From the NCBI RefSeq assembly GCF_014205255.1, contig NZ_JACHNE010000001.1, positions 4,588,001 through 4,652,000 on the forward strand: DNA of 64,000 nt, written 5' to 3'. This stretch comes from Streptomyces caelestis (lineage in GTDB: Bacteria > Actinomycetota > Actinomycetes > Streptomycetales > Streptomycetaceae). Under the pieces are notes generated by a model. It was not told the origin of the DNA. It saw nothing but the letters and a program-made list of their open reading frames with translations, and searched no databases. Of this stretch, positions 25,621-34,019 are shown piece after piece; within the stretch, counting starts at the first letter, position 1, and each line of letters begins with the position of its first letter. A program made the position numbers and the translations under genes.

Positions 25621-26653
25621 ATGCCGCGCACGCTCGTCGTCACCAACGACTTCCCGCCCCGGCAGGGCGGCATCGAGACCTTCGTCCACGCCATGACGGT
25701 CCGCTTCCCGCCCGACCGGGTCGCCGTCTACACCTCCGGCACACCGGGCGACCGGGCCCATGACGCCCGGCTGCCGTTCCCCGTGGTGCGGGACCGTGCC
25801 CGCGTGCTGCTGCCGACGCGGCGGGTCACCGCCCGGGCGGTGGAGCTGGCCCGCCGGTTCGACTGCGACAGCGTCTGGTTCGGGGCCGCGGCCCCGCTCG
25901 GGCTGATGGCGGGCGAACTGCGGCGCCGTACGGACGTGCGGCGGCTGGTCGCCACGACGCACGGGCACGAGGTGTGGTGGGCGCGCACGCCCGGGGCCCG
26001 CGCGCTGCTGCGCCGCATCGGCGCCGGGGTGAACAGCGTCACGTGTCTCGGCTCGTACACCCGGGCCGGATCGCCGCCGCCGTCGGACCGGAGGCGGCGG
26101 CGCGCATGCGGCGGCTCGCGCCGGGCGTGGACCCCGAGGTGTTCCGGGGATCGGCGGCGAGGGCGGCGCGGGTGCGGGAGCGGTACGGCCTGGGCGAGAG
26201 GCCGGTCGTGCTGTGCGCGGCGCGGCTCGTCCCGCGCAAGGGACAGGACACGCTGATACGGGCCTTGCGCCTGGTGCGCCGCAGTGTGCCCGACGCGGTT
26301 CTGCTGCTGGTCGGGGACGGGCCGCACGCCCGGGCCCTGTACCGGCTCGCGGCCGAGCAGGGGCCGCCCGGCGCGGTGGTCTTCGCGGGCGGGCACCCGC
26401 ACGAGGAGATGCCCGGCTTCTACGCCGCCGCGCAGGTGTTCGCGATGCCGTGCCGGACTCGCAGGGCGGGCCTGGAGGTCGAGGGCCTCGGGATCGTGTT
26501 CCTGGAGGCGGCCGCCGCCGAACTGCCGGTCGTCGTCGGCGACTCGGGCGGGGCGCCGGACACCGTACGGGACGGGGAGACCGGGTTCGTGGTCGACGGC
26601 CGTGACGTGCGGGCGCTCGCCGACCGGCTCACGCTGCTGCTGACCGATGCGGA
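25621..26653 (+). pseudogene. GT4 glycosyltransferase, frameshifted and truncated
   Basis: Begins as a good family 4 enzyme (TLVVTNDFPPRQGGIETFVHAM, ATTHGHEVWWARTPGARALLRRIG). At about 26056-26061 the frame breaks after CLGSYTRA; the next frame continues RIAAAVGPEAAARMRRLAPGVDPEVF, then ERPVVLCAARLVPRKGQDTLIRAL, VGDGPHARAL and GLGIVFLEAAAAELPVVVGDSGGAPDTV. One C is missing in the CCGGGCCGGA stretch. Homology ends abruptly after LLLTDAE at 26653. The missing C-terminus appears at 27918-28019. These enzymes add mannose or similar sugars to phosphatidylinositol or polyprenyl acceptors. Confidence 0.8.
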
Positions 26654-26771
26654 ACACGTCTGGTGGTGCTCCGGTTCGCGTTGTCCCTCATCTTCCCCGT
26701 CAGGACACGCTCCCCATCCCCCGGTTCCCCGTCGGAAGACCACAAGCCTGCGAACGCAACGCGCTGTGGGG

Positions 26772-27404
26772 TCAATGCGTCACATGACGTACGGCGTTGC
26801 GGCGTCGCTTCCAGTACGCCACGGTGACCAGGCCGAGCAGCGGTCCCCAGAGCAGTAGCGGGATGTAGCAGATGTAGTACGCGATGGCTTTCCAACCGCC
26901 CGCTTCGCCGGGGTAGCCCGAGGGGGTCGGGTCTCCCTGGAGTGTGGTGCCGGCGAAGTCCGCGGTGAAGGCGGCCGTCCACATGACCGTCAGGACCACC
27001 GTGCCGATCGCGGCGGGGACGACCGCGGCGAGCGGCGGGACCCTGCGTCCGCGCAGTACGGGGATCCAGCGCGGGAACACCTCGCCCCAGGCGGCGATCA
27101 GCCCGACGGCGGTGAACGCCACCAGCTCCGACAGGACGGACAGGAAGATGATGTACACCTCGCCGGGCAGCCAGCCCGGGAGGTCGCCCTTGCCCGTGTC
27201 GCCGCTGCCCTTCAGGGCGGGGACGCACTCCGTGGCGATCCGCCAGAGGCCGGAGGGCAGGACGGCGAGCGGGACGGCGAGTGCGGCGGTGCGCGCCCAG
27301 CGGGGAACCCCGGCCACCGGAGCGTGGGCGGCCGTCCAGGCGGCACGCAGCCGACCGGCCGAGGTCGGTGCTTCGTGGGTCCGTTCCCCGAACTGGGTGG
27401 TCAT
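26772..27404 (-). CDS. Hypothetical five-segment membrane protein
   Basis: 210 aa from ATG 27404 behind GGAGGG. Hydrophobic segments: about 37-56 (TAALAVPLAVLPSGLWRIA), 84-105 (VYIIFLSVLSELVAFTAVGLIAAW), 122-145 (PLAAVVPAAIGTVVLTVMWTAAF) and 172-200 (AIAYYICYIPLLLWGPLLGLVTVAYW). The N-terminal 30 residues are charged and probably cytosolic. No family name is offered, but similar proteins of this size are common in Streptomyces. The gene lies between the two pieces of the broken glycosyltransferase, so it may be part of inserted DNA. Confidence 0.65.
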   Translation of the reverse strand: MTTQFGERTHEAPTSAGRLRAAWTAAHAPVAGVPRWARTAALAVPLAVLPSGLWRIATECVPALKGSGDTGKGDLPGWLPGEVYIIFLSVLSELVAFTAVGLIAAWGEVFPRWIPVLRGRRVPPLAAVVPAAIGTVVLTVMWTAAFTADFAGTTLQGDPTPSGYPGEAGGWKAIAYYICYIPLLLWGPLLGLVTVAYWKRRRNAVRHVTH

Positions 27405-27626
27405 GCGGCTGCCCTCCGGCATTCCGGTTCCGCGGGCCCGATCGCCCGGCATGCTTCGAAGATCGCAGCCTTCGAAGCCCGGCACATCGTCCGCCGGGAG
27501 CAACCCGGCTCCGCCGCACGGGGGAGACGGGCGGAGCATCGCTCCCTGCGGAGCGGTCCGCAAACCACAGGGCCCGGCCTCCTGAGGTGTGACCGCTCAG
27601 GTCACGACGAAGTCGGCGGCGAAGCC

Positions 27627-27729
27627 GTACGCGTGCACTCGTGCACGGGCACACGCGTACACGCGTACACGCGAAGAACGGTCACACCTCTTGCATTCAC
27701 GACCGCACGAGCGCGGGACACCTCTTGCA
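27627..27729. repeat. Cluster of inverted and direct repeats in a 500-bp non-coding stretch
   Basis: GTACGCGTG (27627-27635) pairs with CACGCGTAC (27652-27660) and the ACACGCGTAC unit repeats onward to 27673. Two copies of ACACCTCTTGCA follow at 27684-27695 and 27718-27729, 34 bases apart. The surrounding 27405-27917 has no convincing gene. The paired direct repeats resemble promoter or regulator half sites, or recombination core sites. Confidence 0.55.
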
Positions 27730-27917
27730 ACTCCGTTCGGAGTCCTCGGGCGAGGCGCGGGAGACTCCCGTCATGAACACCCCGCGACGCCGACTCGGAA
27801 CCGGTCCGAGCACCACCAGGAGCACGCCGACGACGGACACGAGCCCGCGGCTTCTCACCGCCGAACGGGTCGAGCCGGATGCACTCCTGGGGGAAGTCGA
27901 GCACCAGGACGTCGTCG

Positions 27918-28019
27918 AGGGCCCGGGACATGGGCCGCAAGGGCCGCGAGTGGGTGCGCGGGGATTGGGGGTGGGACCGGACCCACGGGCACCTGATGTC
28001 CCTGCTCGGAGTGGACTGA
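27918..28019 (+). pseudogene. Detached C-terminus of the GT4 glycosyltransferase
   Basis: One frame reads RARDMGRKGREWVRG then DWGWDRTHGHLMSLLGVD and a stop at 28019. The pattern (MGRxGRxWV, then W-W-D and LLG) is the standard last helix of GT4 enzymes. It joins naturally to the LLLTDAE end at 26653. The other two frames make no sense in comparison. The assignment rests on 33 residues. Confidence 0.6.
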
Positions 28020-28157
28020 GGCCGGGCGGGGCCGCCGGGCCGGGCACAGGACCCGCCCCGCGGAAGCCGGTTGCCCCTCACGCGCCCCAGAGTGGCCCGG
28101 TCCTGGGCGCTCCCTGCCACCTCGGCCGGTCGTTCCTTCACCCACGGACTCCCCGGG

Positions 28158-28268
28158 GCGGCCCCGGAGTTCGCGGGACTCACCACCGCCCCGGACGGCT
28201 CCCTGCTCCTGTCGTCGAACGGGGAGGGGACGGTGGTGCGGCTGTCTCCGGCGCGGCCCGGCACCTGA
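28158..28268 (+). pseudogene. Possible C-terminal remnant of a beta-propeller/sugar dehydrogenase gene
   Basis: The frame ends FAGLTTAPDGSLLLSSNG then EGTVVRLSP and a stop. This resembles the last blade of PQQ-type or NHL beta-propeller proteins. No upstream part is found. It could be chance coding-like text, so it is offered only as a weak remnant next to the broken glycosyltransferase. Confidence 0.3.
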
Positions 28269-28302
28269 CGCGGACCGCGCGGCCTGCGCTCCTGGGAGCG
28301 GG

Positions 28303-29736
28303 TCAGCGGCGGCGGCCCCGGGAGGGCCTGCCGCGCCGTGCGCGCGGGGCGGAACCCGTGCGCGCGGGGCCGCTCTCGGAGGGCGGCGGGGTGAGGACGA
28401 CGGGCACGCCCGAGGGCGCCTGGGCGCCGGTGATGCGGGTCAGTTCGGCCTCGCCCGAGCGGACCCGGGTGACCTGCGGGGTGATCCCGGCGTCGGCCAT
28501 CAGGCGGGCCGTCTCACGGCGCTGGTGGGGCAGGACCAGCGTGACGACGGTGCCCGACTCGCCGGCCCGGGCGGTCCGGCCGCCGCGGTGCAGATAGTCC
28601 TTGTGGTCGGCGGGCGGGTCCACGTTGACGACGAGGTCGAGGTTGTCGACGTGGATGCCGCGGGCGGCGACGTTGGTGGCCACCAGGACCGTGACCTCGC
28701 CCTCCTTGAACCGGGCCAGGGTGCGGGTGCGCTGGGACTGGGACTTCCCGCCGTGCAGGGCCGAGGCGCGCACGCCGACGGCCAGCAGCTTCTTGGCCAG
28801 CCGGTCGGCGGCGTGCTTGGTGTCCAGGAACATGATCACGCGGCCGTCGCGGGCGGCGATCTCCGTCGTGGTGGCGTGCTTGTCGGCGTCGTCCACGTGC
28901 AGCAGGTGGTGCTCCATCGTCGTGACCGCGCCGGCCGACGGATCGACGGAGTGGACCACGGGGTCGTGGAGGTAGGTGCGGACCAGACGGTCGACGTTGC
29001 GGTCCAGCGTGGCCGAGAACAGCAGCCGCTGGCCGCCGGGGCGCACCTGGTCGAGCAGGGCGGTCACCTGCGGCATGAAGCCCATGTCCGTCATCTGGTC
29101 GGCCTCGTCGAGGACGGTGACGGTGACGCGGTCCAGCCGGCAGTCGCCGCGGTCGATGAGGTCCTTGAGCCGGCCGGGCGTCGCGACGACGACCTCGGCG
29201 CCGGCGCGCAGCGCGCTCGCCTGGCGGCCGATCGACATACCGCCGACCACCGTGGTGAGCCGCAGGCGCAGGGCCTGCGCGTAGGGGGTGAGCGCGTCGG
29301 TGACCTGCTGGGCCAACTCCCGGGTGGGGACGAGGACGAGGGCCACCGGCTGCCGGGGCTCGGCCCGCTGCCCGTCGATGCGGGCCAGCACGGCGAGACC
29401 GAAGGCGAGCGTCTTGCCCGACCCCGTGCGCCCGCGGCCCAGCACGTCCCGGCCGGCCAGGGAGTTCGGCAGCGTCGCCGCCTGGATCGGGAAGGGCACG
29501 GTCATGCCCTCGGCGCGCAGCGCGGCCAGCAGCCGGTCGGGCAGGCCCAGACCGGCGAAGTCCTCGACGGCGGGCAGTGCCGGGGTGATGGTGGCCGGCG
29601 GCGCGAACTCCCCGCCGGGCGCGGTACGGCGCTGGTGGCCACCGCGGCTCGCGCCGGCCGTACGGGCGGAGGTGCTCCGGCCCCCGGCCTTGCGCGAGTG
29701 GGGCGAGCCGTTGTTCTTGCGAGCGGTGCGATCCAA
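28303..29736 (-). CDS. DEAD-box ATP-dependent RNA helicase
   Basis: 477 aa from a probable TTG at 29736. After a basic, low-complexity N-terminus (1-45) come the Q motif region (PFPIQAATLP), Walker A GRTGSGKT (102-109), PTRELAQQV, ATPGRLKDL, VLDEADQM, SAT, then in the second RecA domain FLDTKHAADRL, ATNVAARGIHV and YLHRGGRTARAGESG. The C-terminus ends in a short RGR-rich tail suited to RNA binding. It unwinds RNA in the cytoplasm; placement beside a cold-shock gene fits a role in low-temperature RNA handling. The start is uncertain because the frame is open further upstream. Confidence 0.92.
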   Translation of the reverse strand: MDRTARKNNGSPHSRKAGGRSTSARTAGASRGGHQRRTAPGGEFAPPATITPALPAVEDFAGLGLPDRLLAALRAEGMTVPFPIQAATLPNSLAGRDVLGRGRTGSGKTLAFGLAVLARIDGQRAEPRQPVALVLVPTRELAQQVTDALTPYAQALRLRLTTVVGGMSIGRQASALRAGAEVVVATPGRLKDLIDRGDCRLDRVTVTVLDEADQMTDMGFMPQVTALLDQVRPGGQRLLFSATLDRNVDRLVRTYLHDPVVHSVDPSAGAVTTMEHHLLHVDDADKHATTTEIAARDGRVIMFLDTKHAADRLAKKLLAVGVRASALHGGKSQSQRTRTLARFKEGEVTVLVATNVAARGIHVDNLDLVVNVDPPADHKDYLHRGGRTARAGESGTVVTLVLPHQRRETARLMADAGITPQVTRVRSGEAELTRITGAQAPSGVPVVLTPPPSESGPARTGSAPRARRGRPSRGRRR

Positions 29737-29849
29737 GGGGGATCGGGATCCTTCCTCGATGCGGCTACGTATCGGGGAATTCCCGGCGGTTGTGACGGAC
29801 CGCACCAGGATTCGCAAGACTGAGCCGGGTGTTGGATGAAAACGAGGCT

Positions 29850-29877
29850 GGGGCCCGCACCTCACGGTGCGGGCCCC
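29850..29877 (-). terminator. Terminator of the cold-shock gene
   Basis: GGGGCCCGCACC-TCAC-GGTGCGGGCCCC is a perfect 12-bp stem with a 4-base loop, 22 bases past the cold-shock gene stop on the minus strand. The exit sequence on that strand includes CGTTTTC, a short U run. Confidence 0.85.
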
Positions 29878-29899
29878 GGTCACGTCGGACGCGTCAGCG

Positions 29900-30103
29900 T
29901 CAGGCGGGCACGATGTTCTCGGCCTGCGGGCCCTTCTGGCCCTGCGTGACGTCGAAGGTAACCTTCTGGCCTTCCTGAAGCTCGCGGAAGCCGGAGGTGG
30001 CGATGTTCGAGTAGTGGGCGAACACGTCGGGACCGCCGCCCTCCTGCTCGATGAAGCCGAAGCCCTTTTCCGCGTTGAACCACTTCACAGTGCCAGATGC
30101 CAT
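29900..30103 (-). CDS. Cold-shock protein
   Basis: 67 aa, the standard CspA size. RNP1 is KGFGFIEQ and RNP2 is VFAHYSNI, with start MASGTVKWFNAEKG. It binds single-stranded RNA and DNA and loosens mRNA structure. The end QGQKGPQAENIVPA is that of the Streptomyces Csp group. The gene has a long structured leader with a terminator-like hairpin, which suggests control of transcription or translation within the leader, as is known for other csp genes. Confidence 0.95.
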   Translation of the reverse strand: MASGTVKWFNAEKGFGFIEQEGGGPDVFAHYSNIATSGFRELQEGQKVTFDVTQGQKGPQAENIVPA

Positions 30104-30128
30104 GCTGAATCTCCCTTTGGGGGGCATA

Positions 30129-30242
30129 TCCGAGACCCGCACTTTACGGACTCGGAGTCGCTGAAATGATCACCCTTGGAGAGATCCGAAAACTCTCGGC
30201 AACTAAAAAGAGTGCTCGTCGACGAAGGTCGATAGAGCACTC
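30129..30242 (-). promoter_or_regulatory. Structured csp leader with an intrinsic-terminator-like hairpin
   Basis: On the minus strand GAGTGCTC (30242-30235) pairs with GAGCACTC (30217-30210), with an inner CGAC-CTTC-GTCG stem, followed at once by TTTTT (30209-30205). A second stem (GAGAG/CTCTC, 30199-30177) and a third (CCGAG/CTCGG, 30154-30129) lie between it and the start codon. No minus-strand gene lies upstream to be terminated, because the right neighbour runs the other way. This argues for attenuation of csp itself. Confidence 0.6.
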
Positions 30243-30276
30243 GAAGTCTCTGGGAACCAAAACTGCAACAACAACG

Positions 30277-30282
30277 ACGGTA
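30277..30282 (-). promoter_or_regulatory. Candidate -10 element for the cold-shock gene
   Basis: TACCGT on the minus strand, preceded by TGTGC, would place transcription start near 30270 and give a leader of about 165 bases that includes the terminator-like hairpin. The -35 is not clear. Confidence 0.3.
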
Positions 30283-30451
30283 GCACAGGCCGCGGCGGAT
30301 GGCTCGGAAATCTCGTACCCGAGGTGGATCGGGGGCCCGCTCGTACTGCGTTCTGAGTAGCCAGGATTGTCGGCAGCCGCACGACGACGGGACGGCCCGC
30401 CCGCGGAGAGCCTTGGCAGACGATCGACACCGGATGTGGAGACCTGCTGCC

Positions 30452-32662
30452 GTGGCAACTTTCCTGTATCGAGTGGGCCGACTGGCCTTCCGGCGACGTT
30501 GGTACGTCGCCCTGGTCTGGGCGGCCGTCCTGGCCGCCGTCGGGCTCGGCGCCCTCAGGGCGCCGGGGGCCGCCGACGAGGGGTTCTCGATGCCCGGCAT
30601 CGAGTCCCAGAAGGCGTTCGACCTGATGGAACAGCGCTTCCCCGGGGCCACGGCGGACGGGGCGACCGCCCGGGTCGTGTTCATCGCGCCCGGCGGCGAG
30701 AGGGTGACCGCCCCCGAGAACAAGCAGGCCATCGAGAAGGCCGTGACCGGCCTGGGCGACGGCACGCAGGTCGCGAGCGCCGTCGACCCGTTCCAGGCGA
30801 AGACGATCAGCAAGGACGGCTCGACCGCCTTCGCGACCGTCACCTACAAGGTCGAGGGGAACGACCTCACCGACGCCAGCCGGACCCATCTGGAGCGCGC
30901 CATCGAGGGGGCCCGGGACTCCGGGCTGACCGTCGAGGCGGGCGGCAGCGCGCTGGCCGACAACGCCGGGCCGGGCGGCACGGCGGAGGTGATCGGCGTC
31001 TCGATCGCCGCCGTCGTCCTGCTCATCACCTTCGGCTCCCTGGCCGCCGCCGGGCTCCCCCTGCTGACCGCCGTCATCGGCGTCGGCGTCAGCATGGCCA
31101 CGATCCTCGCCCTGTCCCAGGCCCTCGGCCTGTCCACCACCACCGGCACCCTGGCGATGATGCTGGGTCTCGCCGTCGGCATCGACTACGCCCTGTTCGT
31201 GGTGTCCCGCTACCGGGAGGAGCGCGCCAAGGGCCGTGCGCCGCGGGAGGCGGCCGGACTCGCCGCCGGCACGGCCGGGTCCGCGGTCGTGTTCGCCGGG
31301 CTCACCGTCGTCATCGCGCTGGCCGGGCTCGCCGTGGTCGGCATCCCGATGCTCACCAAGATGGGCCTGGCCGCCGCCGGCGCGGTCGTCGTCGCCGTGC
31401 TGATCGCGCTGACGCTCGTCCCGGCCTTCCTCGGCTTCTGGCCGAACGCCGTGCTCACCCGGCGGGCCCGCAAGAGCGGCCGGATCGAGGAGAGCGGCGA
31501 CACCAACGGCGGCACCCGCTGGGCCCGGTTCGTGCTGCGCCGCCCCATCCCCGTCCTGCTCCTCGGCGTCGTCGGCCTCGGCGCCCTCGCCCTGCCCGCG
31601 GCCGGCCTCCAGCTGGGCATGCCCGGGGACGAGGCCAAGCCGGTCTCCACCACCGAACGCCGCGCCTACGACGCGCTCGCCGAGGGCTTCGGGCCGGGCT
31701 TCAACGGGCCGCTGACCGTCGTCGTGGACGGCAGGGGTGCCGCCGACCCCAAGGGTGCGGCGGACGAGATCGCCGAGGAGATCGGCGCCACCAAGGGCGT
31801 CGTGTCCGTCTCCCCGGCCCGCTTCAACGACGCCGGTGACACCGCCGTCTTCTCCGTCGTGCCGTCCACCGCGCCGACCGACGAGAAGACCAAGAACCTG
31901 GTGACGACCATCCGGGGCGAGCGGCCCGGCATCGAGTCCGGCACCGGCGCGAGCTTCGAGGTCACCGGCAGCACCGCGATGAACATCGACATCGCGGAGA
32001 AGGTGCAGGCCGCGCTGGTCCCGTATCTGACCGTGGTCGTCGGCCTGGCGATCGTGCTGCTGCTGGTGGTTTTCCGGTCCCTGCTCGTCCCGCTCAAGGC
32101 GGCCCTCGGCTTCCTGCTGTCGGTGCTGGCCTCCTTCGGCGCGGTCGTCGTGGTGTTCCAGCAGGGCCACGGCGCCGAACTCTTCGGCGTGGAGCAGACC
32201 GGCCCGATCATGAGCCTGATGCCGATCTTCCAGGTCGGCATCGTCTTCGGCCTCGCGATGGACTACGAGGTGTTCCTCGTCTCGCGGATGCGGGAGGCGT
32301 ACGTCCACGGAGAGTCACCCGCGCAGGCGGTCACGTCCGGCTTCCGGCACAGCGCCCGGGTGGTCGTGGCGGCGGCTCTGATCATGGTCGCGGTCTTCGC
32401 CGGGTTCATCGGCGAGAACGACTCCATGATCAAGATGATCGGCTTCGGGCTCGCCTCCGCCGTCCTGTTCGACGCCTTCGTCGTCCGCATGGCGATCGTG
32501 CCGGCCGTCCTCGCCCTGCTCGGCGACAAGGCCTGGTGGCTGCCGAAGTGGCTGGACCGGGCGCTGCCCCGCGTCGACGTGGAGGGCGAGGCCCTCAGCC
32601 GCCGGCCCGGGACCGAGCCGGCCCCGGGCACGGCGCCCGACCTGGAACCGGCGCGCACCTGA
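30452..32662 (+). CDS. MMPL/RND-family exporter
   Basis: 736 aa from GTG 30452 with GGAGA upstream. The layout is two repeated halves: helix 1 (about 15-37), a periplasmic loop, helices 2-6 with GLAVGIDYALFVVSRYREE, helix 7 near LLLGVVGLGALALPAAG, a second loop, and a C-terminal bundle with FGLAMDYEVFLVSRMREAY. Both halves keep the DY proton-relay motif. It exports lipids or toxic small molecules across the membrane. A hairpin terminator follows, so it is monocistronic; a kinase/regulator pair lies just beyond. It is not closely similar to the MMPL at 7748-9952 outside the motifs. Confidence 0.9.
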   Translation: MATFLYRVGRLAFRRRWYVALVWAAVLAAVGLGALRAPGAADEGFSMPGIESQKAFDLMEQRFPGATADGATARVVFIAPGGERVTAPENKQAIEKAVTGLGDGTQVASAVDPFQAKTISKDGSTAFATVTYKVEGNDLTDASRTHLERAIEGARDSGLTVEAGGSALADNAGPGGTAEVIGVSIAAVVLLITFGSLAAAGLPLLTAVIGVGVSMATILALSQALGLSTTTGTLAMMLGLAVGIDYALFVVSRYREERAKGRAPREAAGLAAGTAGSAVVFAGLTVVIALAGLAVVGIPMLTKMGLAAAGAVVVAVLIALTLVPAFLGFWPNAVLTRRARKSGRIEESGDTNGGTRWARFVLRRPIPVLLLGVVGLGALALPAAGLQLGMPGDEAKPVSTTERRAYDALAEGFGPGFNGPLTVVVDGRGAADPKGAADEIAEEIGATKGVVSVSPARFNDAGDTAVFSVVPSTAPTDEKTKNLVTTIRGERPGIESGTGASFEVTGSTAMNIDIAEKVQAALVPYLTVVVGLAIVLLLVVFRSLLVPLKAALGFLLSVLASFGAVVVVFQQGHGAELFGVEQTGPIMSLMPIFQVGIVFGLAMDYEVFLVSRMREAYVHGESPAQAVTSGFRHSARVVVAAALIMVAVFAGFIGENDSMIKMIGFGLASAVLFDAFVVRMAIVPAVLALLGDKAWWLPKWLDRALPRVDVEGEALSRRPGTEPAPGTAPDLEPART

Positions 32663-32677
32663 CCCGTCCCGCACCAG

Positions 32678-32707
32678 GGCCGCCCGTGGCGAAGGACACG
32701 GGCGGCC
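32678..32707 (+). terminator. Terminator after the second MMPL gene
   Basis: GGCCGCCCGTG and CACGGGCGGCC form a perfect 11-bp stem with an 8-base loop, 16 bases past the stop. Confidence 0.75.
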
Positions 32708-32768
32708 TCTCGGGCGTTCCCGCCCGACGTCGACCACTATGGTTCCAGCCCACCCCCCGGAGAGCCCG

Positions 32769-34019
32769 ATGAGTATCACCCTGGAGCGGCGCTACGCGGA
32801 TCGCCTGGAGGAGTTCTCGGCACGCCACCCGTTCCTCGTCGATCTGGCGATGGTCCTGGCGCTGATGGGCTGCTCGGCCCTCGGCGGTTCGCTCACCCTG
32901 CCCGGCGCCGAACCGCCGGACCAGGACAAGACCGCCACCGTCCTCACGGGGGTCGCCTGTCTCGTCCTGCTCAAGCACCGCACCCACCCGCGCACCGTCG
33001 TCGTCGTGGCCGGGGGCTGCACGGTGGCCGCGGTCACGCTGGGCTACCTGGTCACGCCGCTGCTGCTGGCCCCGGTCATGGCGGCGCTGTACTGGCTGGC
33101 CGCGCTCACCGACCGGAAGTCCACCCGCCGCTACGGCCTCACCACCCTGGTCGCGGTGACGCTCGCGGCCGTGTTCTCCGACTCCATGAACCACGTCTCG
33201 CTGCTGCTCAGGACGATCGGCCCGGTCTTCTGGCTGATGCTGCCCCTGGCCGCCGGCAAGATGACCCAGCTGCGGCGCGCCTACCTCCAGTCCGTGCAGG
33301 CCCGGGCCGAACACGCCGAGCGCACCCGGGAGGAGGAGGCCCGGCTGCGCGTCACCGAGGAACGGATGCGCATCGCCCGGGAACTCCACGACGTCGTCGC
33401 CCACCACATGGCCCTGGCCAACGCCCAGGCCGGCACGGCCGCGCACCTCGCCCTCACCAGCCCCGAGCAGACCCAGAAGATCCTCACGGACCTGACCGGC
33501 ACCACGTCCTCCGCGCTCCGGGAGCTGAAGGCCGCCCTGGGCCTGCTGCGCCACAACGACCAGCACGACGCCGGCCCCGGCTCCACGGAGCTGGAACCGG
33601 CCCCCGGCCTCGCCCGCCTGCCCGAGCTGGTCGCGGCGTGTGAGTCGGCCGGCCTGGAGGTCACCGTCACGACGGAGGGCGAGCCGCAGCCGCTGTCACC
33701 CGGCGTCGACCTGACCGCCTTCCGGATCGTGCAGGAGGCGCTCACCAACGTCACCAAGCACGCCACCGCCGAGGCCGCCCACGTACGCCTCGCCTACACC
33801 GGCTCCCGCCTGCTGATCACGGTCACCGACGACGGCACCGGCAAACCGGAGACCGAGGCACCCCAGGGCCGCGGCTTCGGCGTCATGGGCATGCGCGAAC
33901 GCGCCCACTCCATCGGCGGCCACCTGTGCGCGGGCCCCCGCCCGCAGGGCGGCTTCGAGGTCAGCACCGCGCTCCCGCTGCAACCGTCCCCCCTCCCCGC
34001 CGAAGGAACCACGCCATGA
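32769..34019 (+). CDS. Sensor histidine kinase (NarX/DesK type)
   Basis: 416 aa from ATG 32769. Four or five membrane segments lie between 20 and 165, followed by a coiled helix, phosphoacceptor H207 in RIARELHDVVAHHM and a HATPase domain (QEALTNVTKHA, TDDGTG, GRGFGVMGMRERA). Signal unknown. Its stop overlaps the ATG of the response regulator. The usual partner of this group is an adjacent transporter, here perhaps the MMPL gene upstream. Confidence 0.92.
   Translation: MSITLERRYADRLEEFSARHPFLVDLAMVLALMGCSALGGSLTLPGAEPPDQDKTATVLTGVACLVLLKHRTHPRTVVVVAGGCTVAAVTLGYLVTPLLLAPVMAALYWLAALTDRKSTRRYGLTTLVAVTLAAVFSDSMNHVSLLLRTIGPVFWLMLPLAAGKMTQLRRAYLQSVQARAEHAERTREEEARLRVTEERMRIARELHDVVAHHMALANAQAGTAAHLALTSPEQTQKILTDLTGTTSSALRELKAALGLLRHNDQHDAGPGSTELEPAPGLARLPELVAACESAGLEVTVTTEGEPQPLSPGVDLTAFRIVQEALTNVTKHATAEAAHVRLAYTGSRLLITVTDDGTGKPETEAPQGRGFGVMGMRERAHSIGGHLCAGPRPQGGFEVSTALPLQPSPLPAEGTTP

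Noticed and set aside
27684..27729. Direct repeats considered as a CRISPR array
   Set aside because: Only two 12-base copies, no regular spacers and no cas genes.
27602..28264. A 220-codon minus-strand frame with DDVLVLDFPQECIRLDPFGG
   Set aside because: It crosses the repeat tract and the glycosyltransferase tail; apart from that short stretch it has no family-like text, so it is not listed as a gene.
30166..30360. A 64-codon plus-strand frame in the csp leader region
   Set aside because: It lies over the hairpins of the csp leader, has atypical composition and no ribosome site; non-coding regulatory DNA explains it better.
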